From contig NC_091874.1 in assembly GCF_019399895.1 (NCBI RefSeq), positions 2,482,501 through 2,546,500 on the forward strand: a stretch of DNA of 64,000 bases. The letters are read 5' to 3'. Below are positions 50,501 to 62,430 of the stretch, piece by piece. Source of the stretch: Cardiocondyla obscurior (taxonomy: Eukaryota > Arthropoda > Insecta > Hymenoptera > Formicidae). A model generated the notes under the pieces. The model searched no databases. It saw only the letters and a list, made by a program, of their open reading frames with translations, and was not told the DNA's origin. Numbering within the stretch: the stretch's first letter is position 1; every line of letters starts with the position of its first letter. The position numbers were made by a program, and so were the translations under genes.

Positions 50501-53500
50501 CTGAACTCGTTTATTTAATTTACGAAACCATCGCGATATTCCACTCGAGGCATCGGGCAAAAAAGTTTTGCGACGAAAGCTAGTTAATTAATTTAATTAT
50601 TGCATTCGGTGGAATAATAATTGTCGCGCGCAGAATTTGTCGCGACGGCGAATCGAAATTACATATCCTGTCTCCGTTATTTAAGTTGGTTAAGTGATGG
50701 ATAAGTAGCTATCTATCTTTTTCGCTAGAGCCGCAAAAATCGTGGATGCTTTTCCAATATTTACGAGAAACTTGAAGCGGTTGCGGGCGATAGAATCGGC
50801 AGGTGAGAAGCCAGGTGGAGAGAAAAACGATGCCGGTCGTAAGTTGTCAGTGCAAACACGTGCCCGATCAAGGCTGCACGTGTTGGCACTACGCGAGCAT
50901 TATGACACCGCGGGATGCAAGCCGATCTTCGCGACGTCTTTGTTACTTCTTGCGCAAACGTGTCCCCGCAAAACAATTCCCATTGTATCGATAACAAGCC
51001 GCAAGTTTAAAGCCGCGGCCGTAACACGGAGGTTTAACGCGGCCTGTTACTTGAAATAAAAGATTTGTACAATTTGCGAGATGCAAGCGAGCATTGTTCG
51101 AGCTAGAAATCAGTTGTCCCCGACGTTCGGAGCGGCTCGTGAAAGAATAAATTTTCTTTCTTCTTTTAAAAAAAAAAAAAAAAAACAGATTATTGCCAAG
51201 TAATTTTGAGGGAACGTTTGTTAAGATGGTAATAGTTAATTATCAAACAAACGCATTCTCGCGAGGCCGCGTAATGTTCGTCGATTGGGTCTCACGAGGA
51301 ATATTCCGCGGAACCGCATAGCGAGCTCTTCTGACAAGAGAGACGGAATTTACCACGTGCCGCGTCTGTGAAACCGCCACTGAATAGCTTCAATCAATCG
51401 GATTAAGGACCGACGGCGGAGCTTGTAGCTAAAAATAGACACCTTCCCCCCGTTTTTTCGACGGCCCATTTCGATTAATACGAGCCCGTGGGTGTGCACG
51501 CAACCGATAATCGCTCACGCACCGCTTATCAGCACCTTGAAATAAATATGTTCTGCAGCCGACAGTGATAAAGATGCAAACGGCGAGCCGTTTCACGCTG
51601 ACGTCTCGTAAGAAGCGTGAAATTCATAATTATGTTCGGGATTGACGCTTTTATTTCAACCAACAACATTATTCCGGCCACTCTACTTGTTTTCACTCTA
51701 AATCCCTAAACTCAGTTAAATTCTTTTCTTTTTTAATTCTACTAATTTAAAAATATTCAAGTTTAAATTAAACAAAAAAAATCTAATTAATATAGCCGAT
51801 ATTAAAAAAAAATTATACGTTAAAAATAAAAAAAGAATTTTTATTTAATTCAAACGTGCTAGGATTACATTCGGTTATTACTCGTCTGTTTGTCGAGAGT
51901 CGGAGCGAGCGATTTACAGCGGGAATGCGATGTTCATCGGCGAGTAGACCTTCCATCGCGAGTTTGGCGAACCGAGAATCTGCGAGACGAGAGAAACGTG
52001 CCCGAGTACACACGTGAGCCGAGTCACGTAGGCTCCTGGAGCTCGTTCTCGACACGATTCCGAGTCCGAGGCTCCTGCGGACGATCACGTAGACTCCGTT
52101 AAAGCTATCGTGCGTGTGAACGATCGCGCGTGTCACGCTAACCGCGAAAGGGAACGAAACCGGCGAAGATGACTCACGGAGGTAATCTAGAACGGTCGTT
52201 TCCATCTCCTTAACACGGCCGCTAATTTCACGATGATGGATCTTCGCTCGTCGATACAACGCGCTTGACACTGAAAGATACTCTCGATAATCGTCTGGAT
52301 GCAAATAATTAACTGAGGCAGATAACTAATCAGCGAACACCGTAATATCACGGTTCTCTTTTACGCTCAATCGATCTAAGATAAAAAGATTATAACTGCA
52401 ACTTGTGCTACGAAGACAATCGATACTCCAGCAAATACGCGATATTATCCTCTTGGTTCGCGGAACCTCGAGATGTTTTTTGCGCGTAATTCAAGCGAAG
52501 TGGAAAGAGAAAAAGGAAGGGCGGTTCTTTTATCTCTCGAGATCGATCGGAAGTTCGATCCTTGCGAAACAATTTTCTTTTTTTTTTCTTTTTTTTTCGA
52601 ATCGATTATTTTATTGCGCGGCATTAGAATTATCAATATTGACGCGATAGCTTAGGTGCTTTAGACGATAACGAGTCATCGCGACATCGTTCTTCGATCA
52701 GAAGTGACACTGGCAGTTTTTTTCCTCGTGTTCAATTGCCACATATTATTAGCTCCGTCGCGCAACGTTTAACAATGCGATTTTGATTAATGACCAGAGA
52801 TTTGACACGATGACGCGAGTACTGAGAAACCCGCGGCCATGATCTTGACCGAGCGTCGTGCTCATTAGGGCTCCAATTTAAATAGAATACTCGGGCTAGA
52901 CAACGAGTTTGCAGGGCACTGACCCAGTTCTACCCGCGTCGATGACCCGAACATTTGCACAGCGCGAAATAAACGGCTGTACATCGATGCCTTTTAATCT
53001 TAAAAAAAAGAACACACAAAAAAAAGAAAAAAAAATGAATAAAGTCCAGAAATAAATTCTATTCAGGACGTTTTATACATATATCACTCCTGACATTTTC
53101 ATTTTTCTCAATTTCTGTTTTTGAATAACTGGCTATTTATTTCGATTTGAGAATCATTCGGCTGCCACCTAAAGTCGTATACCTTGCCGCATTAATGGAT
53201 CGGCGTTCTATGCACGTGTGATTCATGACCGATTTCCGGGAACCGAGATGCACGAACATAAATCACGTTGCGAGGAACCCGTAGACGTTTACGCGAATAA
53301 CTGTCGAATGCGTGCATACGTAGGAAAAAGGAAAAGTACTTATAAAAAGATAAAAAAAAAAAAAAAAAAAGCGAGAACTACAATGCATCGGAGATCCAGA
53401 CGGAACTTAATATCTCGCCGTGCACGGCAAGGAAACTAGAGGCTGGTAACCCGAGCCGCGGGTAAATTTAGCGTCGCACGTTTCTCGGACGTGAAATATC

Positions 53501-55532
53501 GTTTTTCACCTGGCGACAAATTAGCGTCGCGGAACTAACATCGGCATTGCATTGTCTTGAAGACGTGAAGTTCGTATAAATTCAAGAGAGAGAGAGAGAG
53601 AACAAGACGCGTGGCGGCGGCGAGGAAAAAGAGCTCTGAATCGCGACGCGGCTGAGATGAAAAAACAACAGATGCACGCTCCTCTCTTTCGGGATTATCG
53701 GAAGCCACCTCGCACGAAATAAAAAAAAAAAAAACAGAGATACAGCGGCGGAATTATACACGTGTGATTCAAGTAACCTCCGCGTGTGATCAACGCGTGA
53801 AATAAAAACCGTGGGATGAGAAAATAATATATATTTAATGCAAAGTAATATAAAAAAATTAATTAATATTTAAACGGAATTAATAAATCCAAAGAAATGG
53901 ACAGAAAATATTCAAAGACATTCCTTCTGCGTGGATTGATGTCTCTCGACGTAATTAAACCACAGGTGCGGATAAAATTTAATTAAGAAATGGATTTTAT
54001 TACCGCGTAACGTTCTTTCGCCACGAGATTTCGTCAGCACGGCCGAACAATGGGCGCATAAATAAAAAAAAAAAACCGTTTTTGGCGCGTTGGTAACGGT
54101 AATTATTGCTGCAAAAGCGACGGAATCGCTTACGAAATTTGTCAGAACATTGCCGGCGAATGCCATGAATTATTAATGGACCGTCCGACCTCTCGTTCGC
54201 CATAAAAGGAAAACCATGGTCTTCCTCGTAGCTCAAAGCTTGGCGGGAAAATTATGACTGCATTAAGCGCTTATGAAATATTTTTTTTACGTCTCCGCTG
54301 CCTTCGGAAAATCAATAAAAGCAGAATAATTCAACACCTCGTGATCGAGCTCCTCCCTTTTCGTTTTTAATCAAATTAAGGGACTGGAAGCGTGCCGCGG
54401 AACTTTTTACGCACTCGCCTGACAGTGCTCTCCCATTATTGATAAGAGGATCGCTGATAACTCGCGGCCAAGTTTGCGATTGTCAACGGCCCCGACTCCT
54501 TGGGCGCGTGTTGACGCCGGCAATTCTTATCTCGTCTTATCGCGCACACGTGACGTATACCAGGAAACGGAAGGGGAAATAAACGGAAATAATTTCCACT
54601 TGCGCGCAGAAGTAATTCGATCGGTATTATTGACCAGCGCGGTATTTTATGGTAAAAAAAAAAAAAAAGATTGAACCGCCAACGAACGCTTTATCTGTGG
54701 CTTATCAGAGGCGAAAATATTCCTGCGCCCGTTCGTTCGAAATCGAAATCAGCCGGGCAATGCGTTTCGCTGATTCTTTCCGAAAAGAAAGTCGAGCTAC
54801 TAAAATCGACGAAAATCAGGAGAAGAAAAGAAATCAAAGGGAACCAAGTTCTGACAATAACAAGACGTTTTTTCATGCGGGGCGCAAAAGAATTCGATAA
54901 AATCGCGAAAGATCGATGCATCCACGGGGAGAGATGCAACAGCATCGCTGCGCCGGAATTTGCGCGGCCCCGGCCGTGTCCCCCTCGCCGCCCTCAATAC
55001 TTCGCGCGAAGAGAGGCGAAGCTCCGGGCCGGGCGAAGTTATCGATTCGCGCGCGCGACATCAAAAATTGAATCGTCGGTCGGACGCGACGCCGCGCGTT
55101 GAAACTGCCTCGAAATGGCGCCAAAACTACTGCGCCGCGGCGATTCCTCCTCGGCGGGGAACGACGCCGCTCCGATTTTCGCGGACGCGCGCATCGGACA
55201 GCCGGACGGCAAGCCGAGCATCGCGGCGAGGGGGAGGGAGGGAAGGAAGGAGCGTCGCTCTCGGGATGTCGTTGAACGAGGCGTCGCGACCCAGGGCCGA
55301 AACCCCATCGACGCCGAGAGGTGAACAAGCGAGAGAGAGAGAAAAAAAGAGAGTGGAGGTGCGTTTGTTTACGCTCACGCTAAGAGAGAGAGTGAGAGAG
55401 AAAGATGGAGGGGAAGAAGGAGGGCGGGCAGTAGACGCCATGCGAAATGGCTGTCGCGGATTTTTACGACTTTTACGTTCTTCACTTACCGCTCAGCTGC
55501 TCGTCCGATGTGCACCTCACGGTGGACGACAT
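35548..55532 (-). CDS. BNIP3: BNIP3, mitochondrial outer-membrane mitophagy receptor
   Basis: Exons in transcription order: 55532-55490, 47118-46941, 44965-44878, 36070-35997 and 35700-35548. All junctions keep phase, and the first 178 residues are read. Near the N-terminus lies SWVDL (16-20), equivalent to the LC3-interacting SWVEL motif of mammalian BNIP3. Then come EREYLRLLREAQKDS, SARHSLASSRRDTP, a PPNSPNTELSTEDELKGVY segment, the conserved DWIYEWSSRPDQAPPKDWKF block and a hydrophobic anchor (about 160-179) ending in GTGLG. The anchor's T-N-x2-S-x3-G-x3-G pattern matches the dimerisation motif S-H-x2-A-x3-G-x3-G. BNIP3 sits in the outer mitochondrial membrane and recruits Atg8/LC3 for mitophagy (established). 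After GTGLG comes a good donor (GGGTAAGA) that also contains an in-frame TAA. Because family members have about ten more residues, a further exon downstream is likely but not identified. Confidence 0.88.
41528..41631. repeat. Dispersed repeat family with hairpin, copy 3
   Basis: This is the fullest copy of the family seen at 9881-9985 and 16407-16495. It contains a perfect-length inverted repeat, ctctcgtttggc at 41571-41582 against gccaagcgagag at 41592-41603, with one G-T pair and a nine-base loop. The downstream gagtcaatgtcggc block matches gagtaaatgtcaga of copy 1. Confidence 0.5.
41640..41756. repeat. 43-base near-perfect inverted repeat (hairpin)
   Basis: The left arm 41640-41682 and right arm 41715-41756 are reverse complements with three differences, one of which is a G-T wobble. 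The loop is 32 bases. The inner part of the stem is atgtccaggcaaagacgg against ccgtctttgtctggacat; the outer part is AT-rich. It could be a pre-miRNA or endo-siRNA hairpin, or a tiny MITE. No clear target-site duplication is seen. Confidence 0.8.
41776..42454 (+). ncRNA. Candidate plus-strand spliced transcript inside BNIP3 intron 3
   Basis: A GC-rich, promoter-like block (about 41776-41950) is followed by a stretch ending at 42290 with donor GTAAGC. Then comes a 44-base exon, 42411-42454, preceded by ttctttttatgttacag and followed by GTGAGT. Between 42018 and 42118 a 50-base unit is repeated about twice, with CACGTG boxes. The reading frame from the ATG at 42216 stops exactly at the first exon end (TTT TAG), so the transcript is either non-coding or these are 5' untranslated exons of a gene whose coding part lies further right. 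I could not find a following exon. Confidence 0.4.
44016..44215. mobile_element. Foldback/MITE-like element, copy 2 (diverged)
   Basis: The core aaatcatgtaactttata followed by ttgtaaaattatatgatttttt forms a hairpin and matches the centre of the element at 5477-5721. The flanks keep traces of the arms: gtagaagttg...gtgcgaatat on the left and ataaaaatttactaatttttg on the right. It is more decayed than copy 1. Confidence 0.5.
44966..46940. other. Intron 2 of BNIP3
   Basis: The intron is about 2 kb, with an AT microsatellite at about 45210-45235, T and A homopolymers near 45890 and 46055, and CpG-rich sequence near 46250-46900. No exon recognised. Confidence 0.5.
47119..55489. other. Intron 1 of BNIP3
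   Basis: This 8.4-kb intron has A-rich homopolymers (about 48660, 49806, 51170, 53350), a GA repeat at about 53585-53600 and a GA-rich stretch at 55330-55405 near the first exon. It also contains a small inverted repeat at 50442-50486. Overlapping open frames on opposite strands at 47368-47724 and 54873-55568 have no recognised domain and are treated as chance. Confidence 0.5.
50442..50486. repeat. Perfect 11-base inverted repeat
   Basis: gttatcagccg at 50442-50452 is the exact reverse complement of cggctgataac at 50476-50486, with a 23-base loop, and the pairing can extend two or three bases outward with a bulge. A small stem like this in intron 1 of BNIP3 may be chance or the trace of a mobile element. 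Confidence 0.6.
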
Positions 55533-55922
55533 CGTCGCCGCGATGCGTCGTACGTGTCACTCGCGTGAGAGGGAAGAAGCTACCCTGCAGTGAGGACGAG
55601 GGTGAGCGAGAAAGACGCCGGACGAAAGACGCAGAAACGATGCACGTAAAACGAGCCGTGTGTGTGCGCGCGACGACGCTGATGACGCTTGTGAGCGACA
55701 ACGGCGGCGAGCAGCGCGACAACCTGCCGCCACGAAGAATCGCGATGAAATGCTGTCCCGAGAGCAGCGCTGTCGTGCTTTGTTTTGACGTAACTCCACT
55801 CGACAAGCGCACGCGGCGCAAGTGTCGGCCAATCAACGCCCGCCGCGGTGTAAATAGACTGCACGACTCGATGCACCGACTGCACGCTAACTACGCGCCT
55901 CAATAAAGCCTTTACCGTGGAG
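55533..55922. promoter_or_regulatory. Bidirectional promoter region between BNIP3 and pigeon/GSAP
   Basis: The GC- and CpG-rich gap separates the BNIP3 start (55532, minus strand) from the pigeon/GSAP coding start (56161, plus strand). A plausible 5' untranslated exon of the plus-strand gene ends at 55922 with donor GTAAGA, and a matching acceptor (aaacgcag) ends at 56113. No TATA box is evident, as usual for CpG-rich promoters. Two ACGTG cores (about 55553 and 55640) could serve as hypoxia-response elements, of interest because BNIP3 is hypoxia-induced in vertebrates, but the motif is short enough to occur by chance. Confidence 0.5.
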
Positions 55923-56160
55923 GTAAGAATACCAGAAGACTGGTGGCGAGACTGGCGAGTGTGGCGGAACTGGTTCTGTTGCGCATTGTTTGTCCGTTAT
56001 TCCCCAGACAGCAGAGCAGACGACAAGGAAAGCAAGATCTATCAGATAGAACGAGAATTGTCGTGGAGAGAGGAGATAATTACATGTATTATCACTGTTT
56101 GATTAAAACGCAGTGGATGATCAAGAATCTGTGAATTATTTAGAAATTGCTCCGATAGAT

Positions 56161-59100
56161 ATGATAGAGAACCTCGCGGCGAAATTATGCCTGCTACTGT
56201 CGGAAAACGCCAACACAGGTAATTGTCGAGGGAGACCATTAATTTATTATATGGTAAATTTGATATTAGAATAGTTTATTTGTTCGGCTTATCTGCTTGA
56301 AAATATTTTGCACATCATCTGTATGATAATAACGACAGGCGATTATGTAAGATATTTATAGTGCAGTAGATAATTATAGTGATCAATAAACTGCAATGTC
56401 AAGATATTGTTTATCAGGCAAACAGTGACAGATAATTTACTTTATTTCCCCAGCCGAGCAATGGAAGCTACTTGGACAAGAGAGAGACGGCTCAATATTG
56501 ATTGGATGGGTGGAGGAGTCAGAGAAAAATTCACATACTGTAATTGGCCGTTATGGCCAGATTAACAATAAATTGCAGGTGAAAATCATTGTAGAAATTT
56601 AAGCTCTTTCTTTGTAGAGCACTCAGGTATCTTTAATGTTAATTGGACTTGTATCTTAGGTATTGCACCGCTTCTCAGATGTGTTGAACATAGTTCAAGC
56701 TACAGTCAATCAAAGTCACACATTAATGGGATATGTGACAAAACAGAAAAATCATTTACAAACATCAGATGTTGCAAGTCCTCACTGCTCAGATCACCAG
56801 CATGAGTTTCATAATGAATTCTATAGAGTATTTGTTGTAGAGTTGACAACTGATGACACCAAAGTGCATGATTTAGAGATAGAGAGATTTAAACAAGTCA
56901 GGATACAATTTCTGTACAAGGAAAAAGAGCAGCAGGGTGTGGACAAGTTTCTGGTATTGATACATCACGAATGTGAGTAGAATCTGATTATATTATTTGT
57001 AATTATTTACACATTATTATAAATTATGCGTTATTTTTAGGTATTCAGATATTTACTGCTCAATTTGACACATCTGATAGTGACTTGAGACCAGTAAAGG
57101 AACTCAAATCCGAAATACTCGTAAAAACGTTTATATGGGCACAGTGGGATATGATTAATCAAGTGCTTTACCATATACATCATCGGCGAATCCCCGCGAG
57201 CGTAGTTACTGAAGGTAACGACGAAAATAATTCCAAGTCTTCAAAGCCAACCCTTAGTGGTCTTCAATTTCATGACGAATTGCCTCATGAAACAGTGGTG
57301 AGTATTCATTGACAAGAACAACAGAAATATGTATCATTTATTTAAACAATGAATTTGTAATCGTTACTTTGACAATAAGTACTTGTGATTGTTACTAACA
57401 TTCTGTAGAGCTGATTAATATGCCAAATAATATTAGTATATTTTACTCGCTTGCTAATTAAATTTTGAAGCAAAGCGCATGGTATTAGCATAAAATTTAT
57501 TGTATCTTTTTAGCTGAATATTCCATTAAACTTACCGTTACTGTCGCCGTCCTCTAGTTGCGGGACTTATGAAGATGATGTGATACCCTTACGAGTCCAT
57601 GATTGTTCCCTAGATCTTATAGTGGTATCGGATACTAAGGGAATGGTTTGCGTTTGTCACTACTATCTTTACCGACCCGTACAACCGCCGCAGCATGTAC
57701 TTAACTCACTAAACGAATCCAACACGGTGCATTTTGCATACTCTGTGACATTACTGCATCACAGTTGCGTGATCCATTGCGTTATACCGGGTATATCGTG
57801 GTCGCGCGCTAAACTGATGAGGCCGACTTTCGCGATCTATGAGAATCATCATATGATTGTGTTCGTGCCAGGATTATTTGCTCATCTCCTCGAGATCGGC
57901 GTGAACCACGAGCCCTGCTGCCACATTTTATGCGGTCCGCCACCATCGATTCCATCACGAGTTTCTTATTTGGTGCCATTACTCGACTTAGATAATGCTA
58001 ATAAAGGAACAAGAAGAAACTCGCATCACAATTTAGATAGCAAAAATGGCAGTTCAGATGGAAATAATTCTAGCACGAATATACTAACGATTGATTTGCC
58101 CACTTTGGACCTTGTACAGTTGACGATTCCCTCGGACTTTCTTATTGAGGTTTTTCGCAAAGAGACCTCGGTGGAAGTTCGCTTAGGGATACTTCATTAT
58201 TTTCTCTGCCATAAAAATGATATGGAAATAATCGCGGAGCTAATGTCCATCATTGCGGAAAAGCCGCGCACGTTAGATATTCCGCGCTTTATGCAAGAAA
58301 TCTTGATAGGCAATTCTTATGCTTTAGTGCAAAAGAATCTTCTCGCAGATACTGTACCTTTACTTTCTCTATTGCCCGTTACTACTATAGGAGATTATAT
58401 GACATTTGATATAAAAATGAATGACTTGGATATCACGTTGAGTCACGAAAAACTTTGGAATACATCGGTAATGTTACTCTCGCCACAACAAAGGCTCGTT
58501 CCTTATCGTAGTGATTTATGGACCAGATTATGGGATCAGTTGAGTAAAAATGGTAGTGACAAACTGAGATTCAAACCTAGTCAAATCGCAGAGAAACTAT
58601 TAGTTTCTTTAGCTTGTTATCAGCCAGAAGCATTATCCAGATGCAGTACTCCAATGTCTCCAAGTGGAGGGTAATAACATTTCTTATTATAATTCTGTGT
58701 AACTAAACGCATGCACTTATTAACGTAAAAGTAATTTAAGTTTGATTCGCTCCATTAGTTTTTTTGTAGTCGAAATAAAAAATGTACATATTTGTTTTCT
58801 TTGTAATATTAACACGAACGCTTTTTTTTTTATTGTTTTCTACAGAAATATTAAAATTTTTATAATAAATAATAAATTACGACATACAGATTTGTAACAC
58901 TGCCGCTTGGAGACTTCATGGGCAATCGAAATATCAAGCTGGATTCAGGCTTACCGTTTAACGAGACGGAAAGTTGTACCGCCTCGAAACAAGAGCACAT
59001 TGTATCTGTTAGTTTGCGAGAACTGTCGATGTATCTTCTAAAGAATGGCACGCATACATCGACTATGCACACACGAGGTTCTTGTACTCCATTGCACGTT

Positions 59101-60302
59101 CATGCCATGGCTACGAGATACGTGGCTGCGCAATTGGAAGCTTCACGGATATTGTGCCAAATACTTTGCAGAGCAGCCGGTGTTGATCCGAGAATTGAAC
59201 AGGAACGAGGCTTTAGTCTCATGTAAGATAATCCGTATCTTAATGCAATTATATGCATGCTCTATTTATTTTTACATTAATTACAACTCGTAACTAATTA
59301 ATGTAAATAATTTGTAGAGAGCATTTTAAATTATTAGATTATATTTAAAATAAAACTTTTTTAAGCATTTATTTTGTATTATATCATATATTGTAACAAA
59401 ATGTTAATTTTTTTTGCAGAGATCAATTGGACGAAGCAAGACGATGGCTATTGTTCATGCTTTTACAGCGATATAGATATGCTATAGAGAGTATCGCTTA
59501 TCCAGCGCCGCAAGGATTTGCATCGTTTTTTACTTATCTCGGTTATCGTACTCTCAAATACTCAATGTTTCTGCAATATGTTGAACGTTCAGTATTCGAA
59601 CTTCAAGTCGACGTCACTAAAATTATTTTAGCTGGTACATATGCAACAAAAAATTATTTTATCTATACGTATACGCTATAATTTTTTAAGTGTAATTTAA
59701 GTACGAGATGTAAACAGACGTTTTAACTTTTTTTTTTAATTTCAGATATTAGCGATACAAAAGAAAATGTCGTTCAGAAATTAAAATTGTTGTCCTTATT
59801 GCCAAGGTCTCGTGCAAAAAGACTCTTAAATCAATGGCTGCATCCAGTTAGCTTAATGCTACGAGCCAGAGAACACGCTGCTAATATTCTGTGTGGTGAG
59901 GTGTCGCAGAGTCGAAGCGGTAGTCGGACTCTGCAGCATCGTAATCATCATAACAGTAAGTACAGAGTATATAATTGCAATACATATTAAGAAATACATA
60001 TTAAGAATAATTGCAATACATATTATATAAGATCCTTGCTATTCTTGCTAATGTGTGCAAATCGTTTGCAGGTTTAGCGGCGTTTCCTTCAGCAGATCGT
60101 TTATCACCATTAGATACATTTTTAGATTTACTTACTGCAAAAGGTAATATTAAATTACACAATTAACATTTTTAAAGCCATCGATTACATTACTTTAAAA
60201 GCACTTACGAAGTATAACTTTTATTTTGCAGCTAGTCTTACAGAATTGGATTTTGGATTGTTGATAGAAGCGACAGTAACATCTACCGAGGATTTTCTCT
60301 AA
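56161..60302 (+). CDS. pigeon: Pigeon / gamma-secretase-activating protein (GSAP) family
   Basis: Coding exons: 56161-56218, 56454-56578, 56660-56972, 57041-57297, 57514-58670, 58890-59222, 59420-59634, 59746-59955, 60072-60143 and 60232-60302. They join into 936 residues, close to the family's usual size. The large fifth exon carries the family-typical stretch [20 protein letters not shown] followed by [19 protein letters not shown]. The C-terminal third (from about residue 750) has [20 protein letters not shown] and [20 protein letters not shown], the GSAP C-terminal (GSAP-16) region. In mammals GSAP affects gamma-secretase cleavage of APP; the Drosophila homologue pigeon (linotte) was linked to learning (established, mechanism debated). 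The ATG at 56161 is the first Met after an in-frame TAA. A short upstream AUG at 56117 would give a five-residue uORF. It is divergently paired with BNIP3. Confidence 0.88.
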
Positions 60303-61100
60303 TAGAAATTAAGTTTACTGCTTGTGATAAATGAGAAATGTCTTTTAATTATTAGATGGCAAATTTATATTGGATTTCTATACATTTAAGATCCAATTTA
60401 AAACTTTTGTACATATAATTTTTAAATGTTATACCTGTATTAAAAGGTAATTATTTAAAAGAAAAGTACTTATAATTATAAATAATATTTATTTCAACAA
60501 AAATCTACAGAGTAGCAGGTGCCATTGTAATTACTATTAGCAATTACAACATTTAGTGTCTATAAATAAACGTAACAATTTAATTAGTAAACTTTATTAA
60601 ATGCTGTATATTGTAGATATTTATTATATAGATAATATCTATATGTAGATATTATCACAATAGTTTTTTTGTTATTTTTAAATTATATGTATTAATTTCG
60701 AATTTATCCTTTTTATGTATCTTCAGAATCGACATGTTTAGATTTCATGAATTCTGTTTTACTAGCGCGTATGCATGCTATAGTCGCTTTTTAGTTATCC
60801 AATATTAATAGAAATATATTTTTAAAATAACTAGATACTTCAAAGCATGCGATTCGTGCGTATTATTTATTAATTTTAATAGAAACGTTATTTATATAAC
60901 ATTTTTTTCAAGTTGGATGACATTTTTACGATCATTAGATAATTTTTGGGGCTTGGCTATCGATTTTGGGAGCTCGGAATAGCGAAGAAACATGTTCGAG
61001 CATCGAAATCGTTTCGCTTTTATTTTAGGGGACGAGTCTCGAGCTCGACGAGTGCATAAAAACAACGTAAACAGATCAACTCGGCGTCGAGCTCGGCATT
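60303..61100. other. 3' flank of the pigeon/GSAP gene
   Basis: AT-rich sequence follows the TAA at 60302. It should hold the 3' untranslated region; after about 60900 it becomes mixed in composition as the next gene's 5' region approaches. No exon recognised on either strand. Confidence 0.5.
60565..60570 (+). terminator. Candidate poly(A) signal AATAAA of pigeon/GSAP
   Basis: A canonical AATAAA lies 263 bases after the stop codon in AT-rich sequence. It is the first full match downstream of the pigeon/GSAP stop that I see; the hexamer is common in such DNA, so confidence is limited. Confidence 0.4.
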
Positions 61101-62030
61101 TCCAAGAACTCCGTGCGAGAAGGACAACGGTCAACAGATGATCGAGTCTATCGTCTGTCTCGCTCTTTCTTTATGGTTGTCTCTTTTTCTCCAAGGGTCA
61201 AAATCTCTAACGGTCACTTCAGTCTGGTTGCGGAGGTCGAAGCGTTAAGACGTGCCGCGAATCGCTCCGCAACTACGTGCATTTTCGACCGCGGATAGGA
61301 AGTGTTGCGTACGAAAAGTGTCGACGTCGTCGACTCGGGAGCGGACAATCATTTTTTCGTATTCCTGTGTTATTCTCTCATCATTTTGTGCTTTGAAAAA
61401 AGTGCTACGGGAAGAGATGGTTATGTCGGGGACGAAGCGCACGGAGCGTCCGGCATGAAGAGTGGCGCGTCCGGTATTTCCGACCCACTTCACTCGTCAT
61501 CTCCTTCAGCGACGTTCAGCGGGTTCCGGCGGCCGCCATTGTCTCGACGTGAGATCTGCATCTCTCGCCCGTCTTCGTCGCGACCCAGACTCTCGTCCCG
61601 CTTCGAACACGTAATTTTTATTTAAGAAGATAAAGTGCGCGGGAAACATTCCGTATCGCGGCACGTCTCATTCGCCGCGTGGCATATGTTCTCGGCTTCG
61701 TTCATTTCGCCGACGCGGATTGAAAAGAAGAATGTGATCTCGCTTTACGTTCCGCAGCCAGTTCCTCGTGTCGAGATCGAGAATAATTCCAACGAAAACT
61801 CGGGGGAAGTAAGCAACGTGACGGATATCGTGAGTGGAAGTTCGTGCAACAGCTGATCGTTCGTCGCGCTTCGTAATTTTAATCGCAAAAAATCGCCGCG
61901 AAAATCCACCGTCATTTTTTCGGTCGTTCGTCTCCAGAGTGATTATAAAAAAAAGACAGAGCAGTGTAATATAGTTTCGAGTGATTTAAAGTGCTGCAAT
62001 ACGTCAAGATAATTTAGAATACTGCCACAG

Positions 62031-62114
62031 AAAGAAGGAAGGAAGGAAGGAAGGAAGGATGGAAGGAAGGATGGAAGGATGGAAGGAAGGATGAACGGAC
62101 GGACGGACAGAAAG
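62031..62114. repeat. (GGAA)n microsatellite with interruptions
   Basis: About 84 bases of ggaa/ggat/ggac tetramers run directly into the ATG of the candidate coding exon at 62115. If that exon is real, the repeat lies in its 5' untranslated leader. GGAA is the core bound by ETS factors, but a microsatellite origin is sufficient explanation. Confidence 0.85.
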
Positions 62115-62150
62115 ATGGAAAATAACCTAACCCAACCGGAAGATACAAAG
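62115..62150 (+). CDS. Candidate first coding exon of a gene continuing to the right
   Basis: An ATG followed by eleven further codons (MENNLTQPEDTK) runs into a perfect donor (AAG/GTAAGTAAA) in phase 0. The preceding kilobase (about 61100-62110) is moderately GC-rich with open frames but no recognisable protein, as expected for a promoter and 5' untranslated exon. A possible next exon at 62441-62515 (25 codons, phase 0, YKCNCCKN motif) has a good acceptor and a weaker GTAGAT donor, but it coincides with a hairpin and may not be coding. No family recognised. Confidence 0.4.
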
Positions 62151-62430
62151 GTAAGTAAATTGGCAACACGTCGTCGGTCGTGTATCACTTAATTCTAATT
62201 ATTATAAAAAAATTATAATTAACTAACGTCTTCGAAATATAATAACGCACGCGAATTGGTTTCTTTTGAAAAACTGTGCGCGCGAAGCGCGCGCGCATGG
62301 TTTCTTATAGTAAAATAAAGAGTATGTGATAATTAAAAAAAAAAAGAAAGAAAAATTTAAAGAAAACAGTACAATAAGTACATTTTTTCCCAAATCTATT
62401 GATGGTAACTGTTCTATTTTATTACAATGC

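Noticed and set aside
52170..52204. Alternative BNIP3 first exon (METTVLDYL followed by a GTGAGT donor, minus strand)
   Set aside because: It is phase-compatible with the second exon but gives a glutamine before SWVDL. The exon at 55532-55490 gives the family-like MSS...SGESWVDL start with a better donor context.
54960..55568. 202-codon plus-strand open frame next to BNIP3 exon 1
   Set aside because: It is made of CpG-rich promoter-proximal sequence, with equally long frames on the opposite strand and arginine-rich composition. It overlaps the true BNIP3 exon 1 in antisense.
55551..55645. Hypoxia-response elements in the BNIP3 promoter
   Set aside because: Two ACGTG cores are present, but a five-base motif is expected by chance in this CpG-rich stretch. 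Mentioned only as a possibility in the promoter entry.
61943..62188. Minus-strand frame with repeated PSFL blocks
   Set aside because: It is the translation of the GGAA repeat and not a gene.
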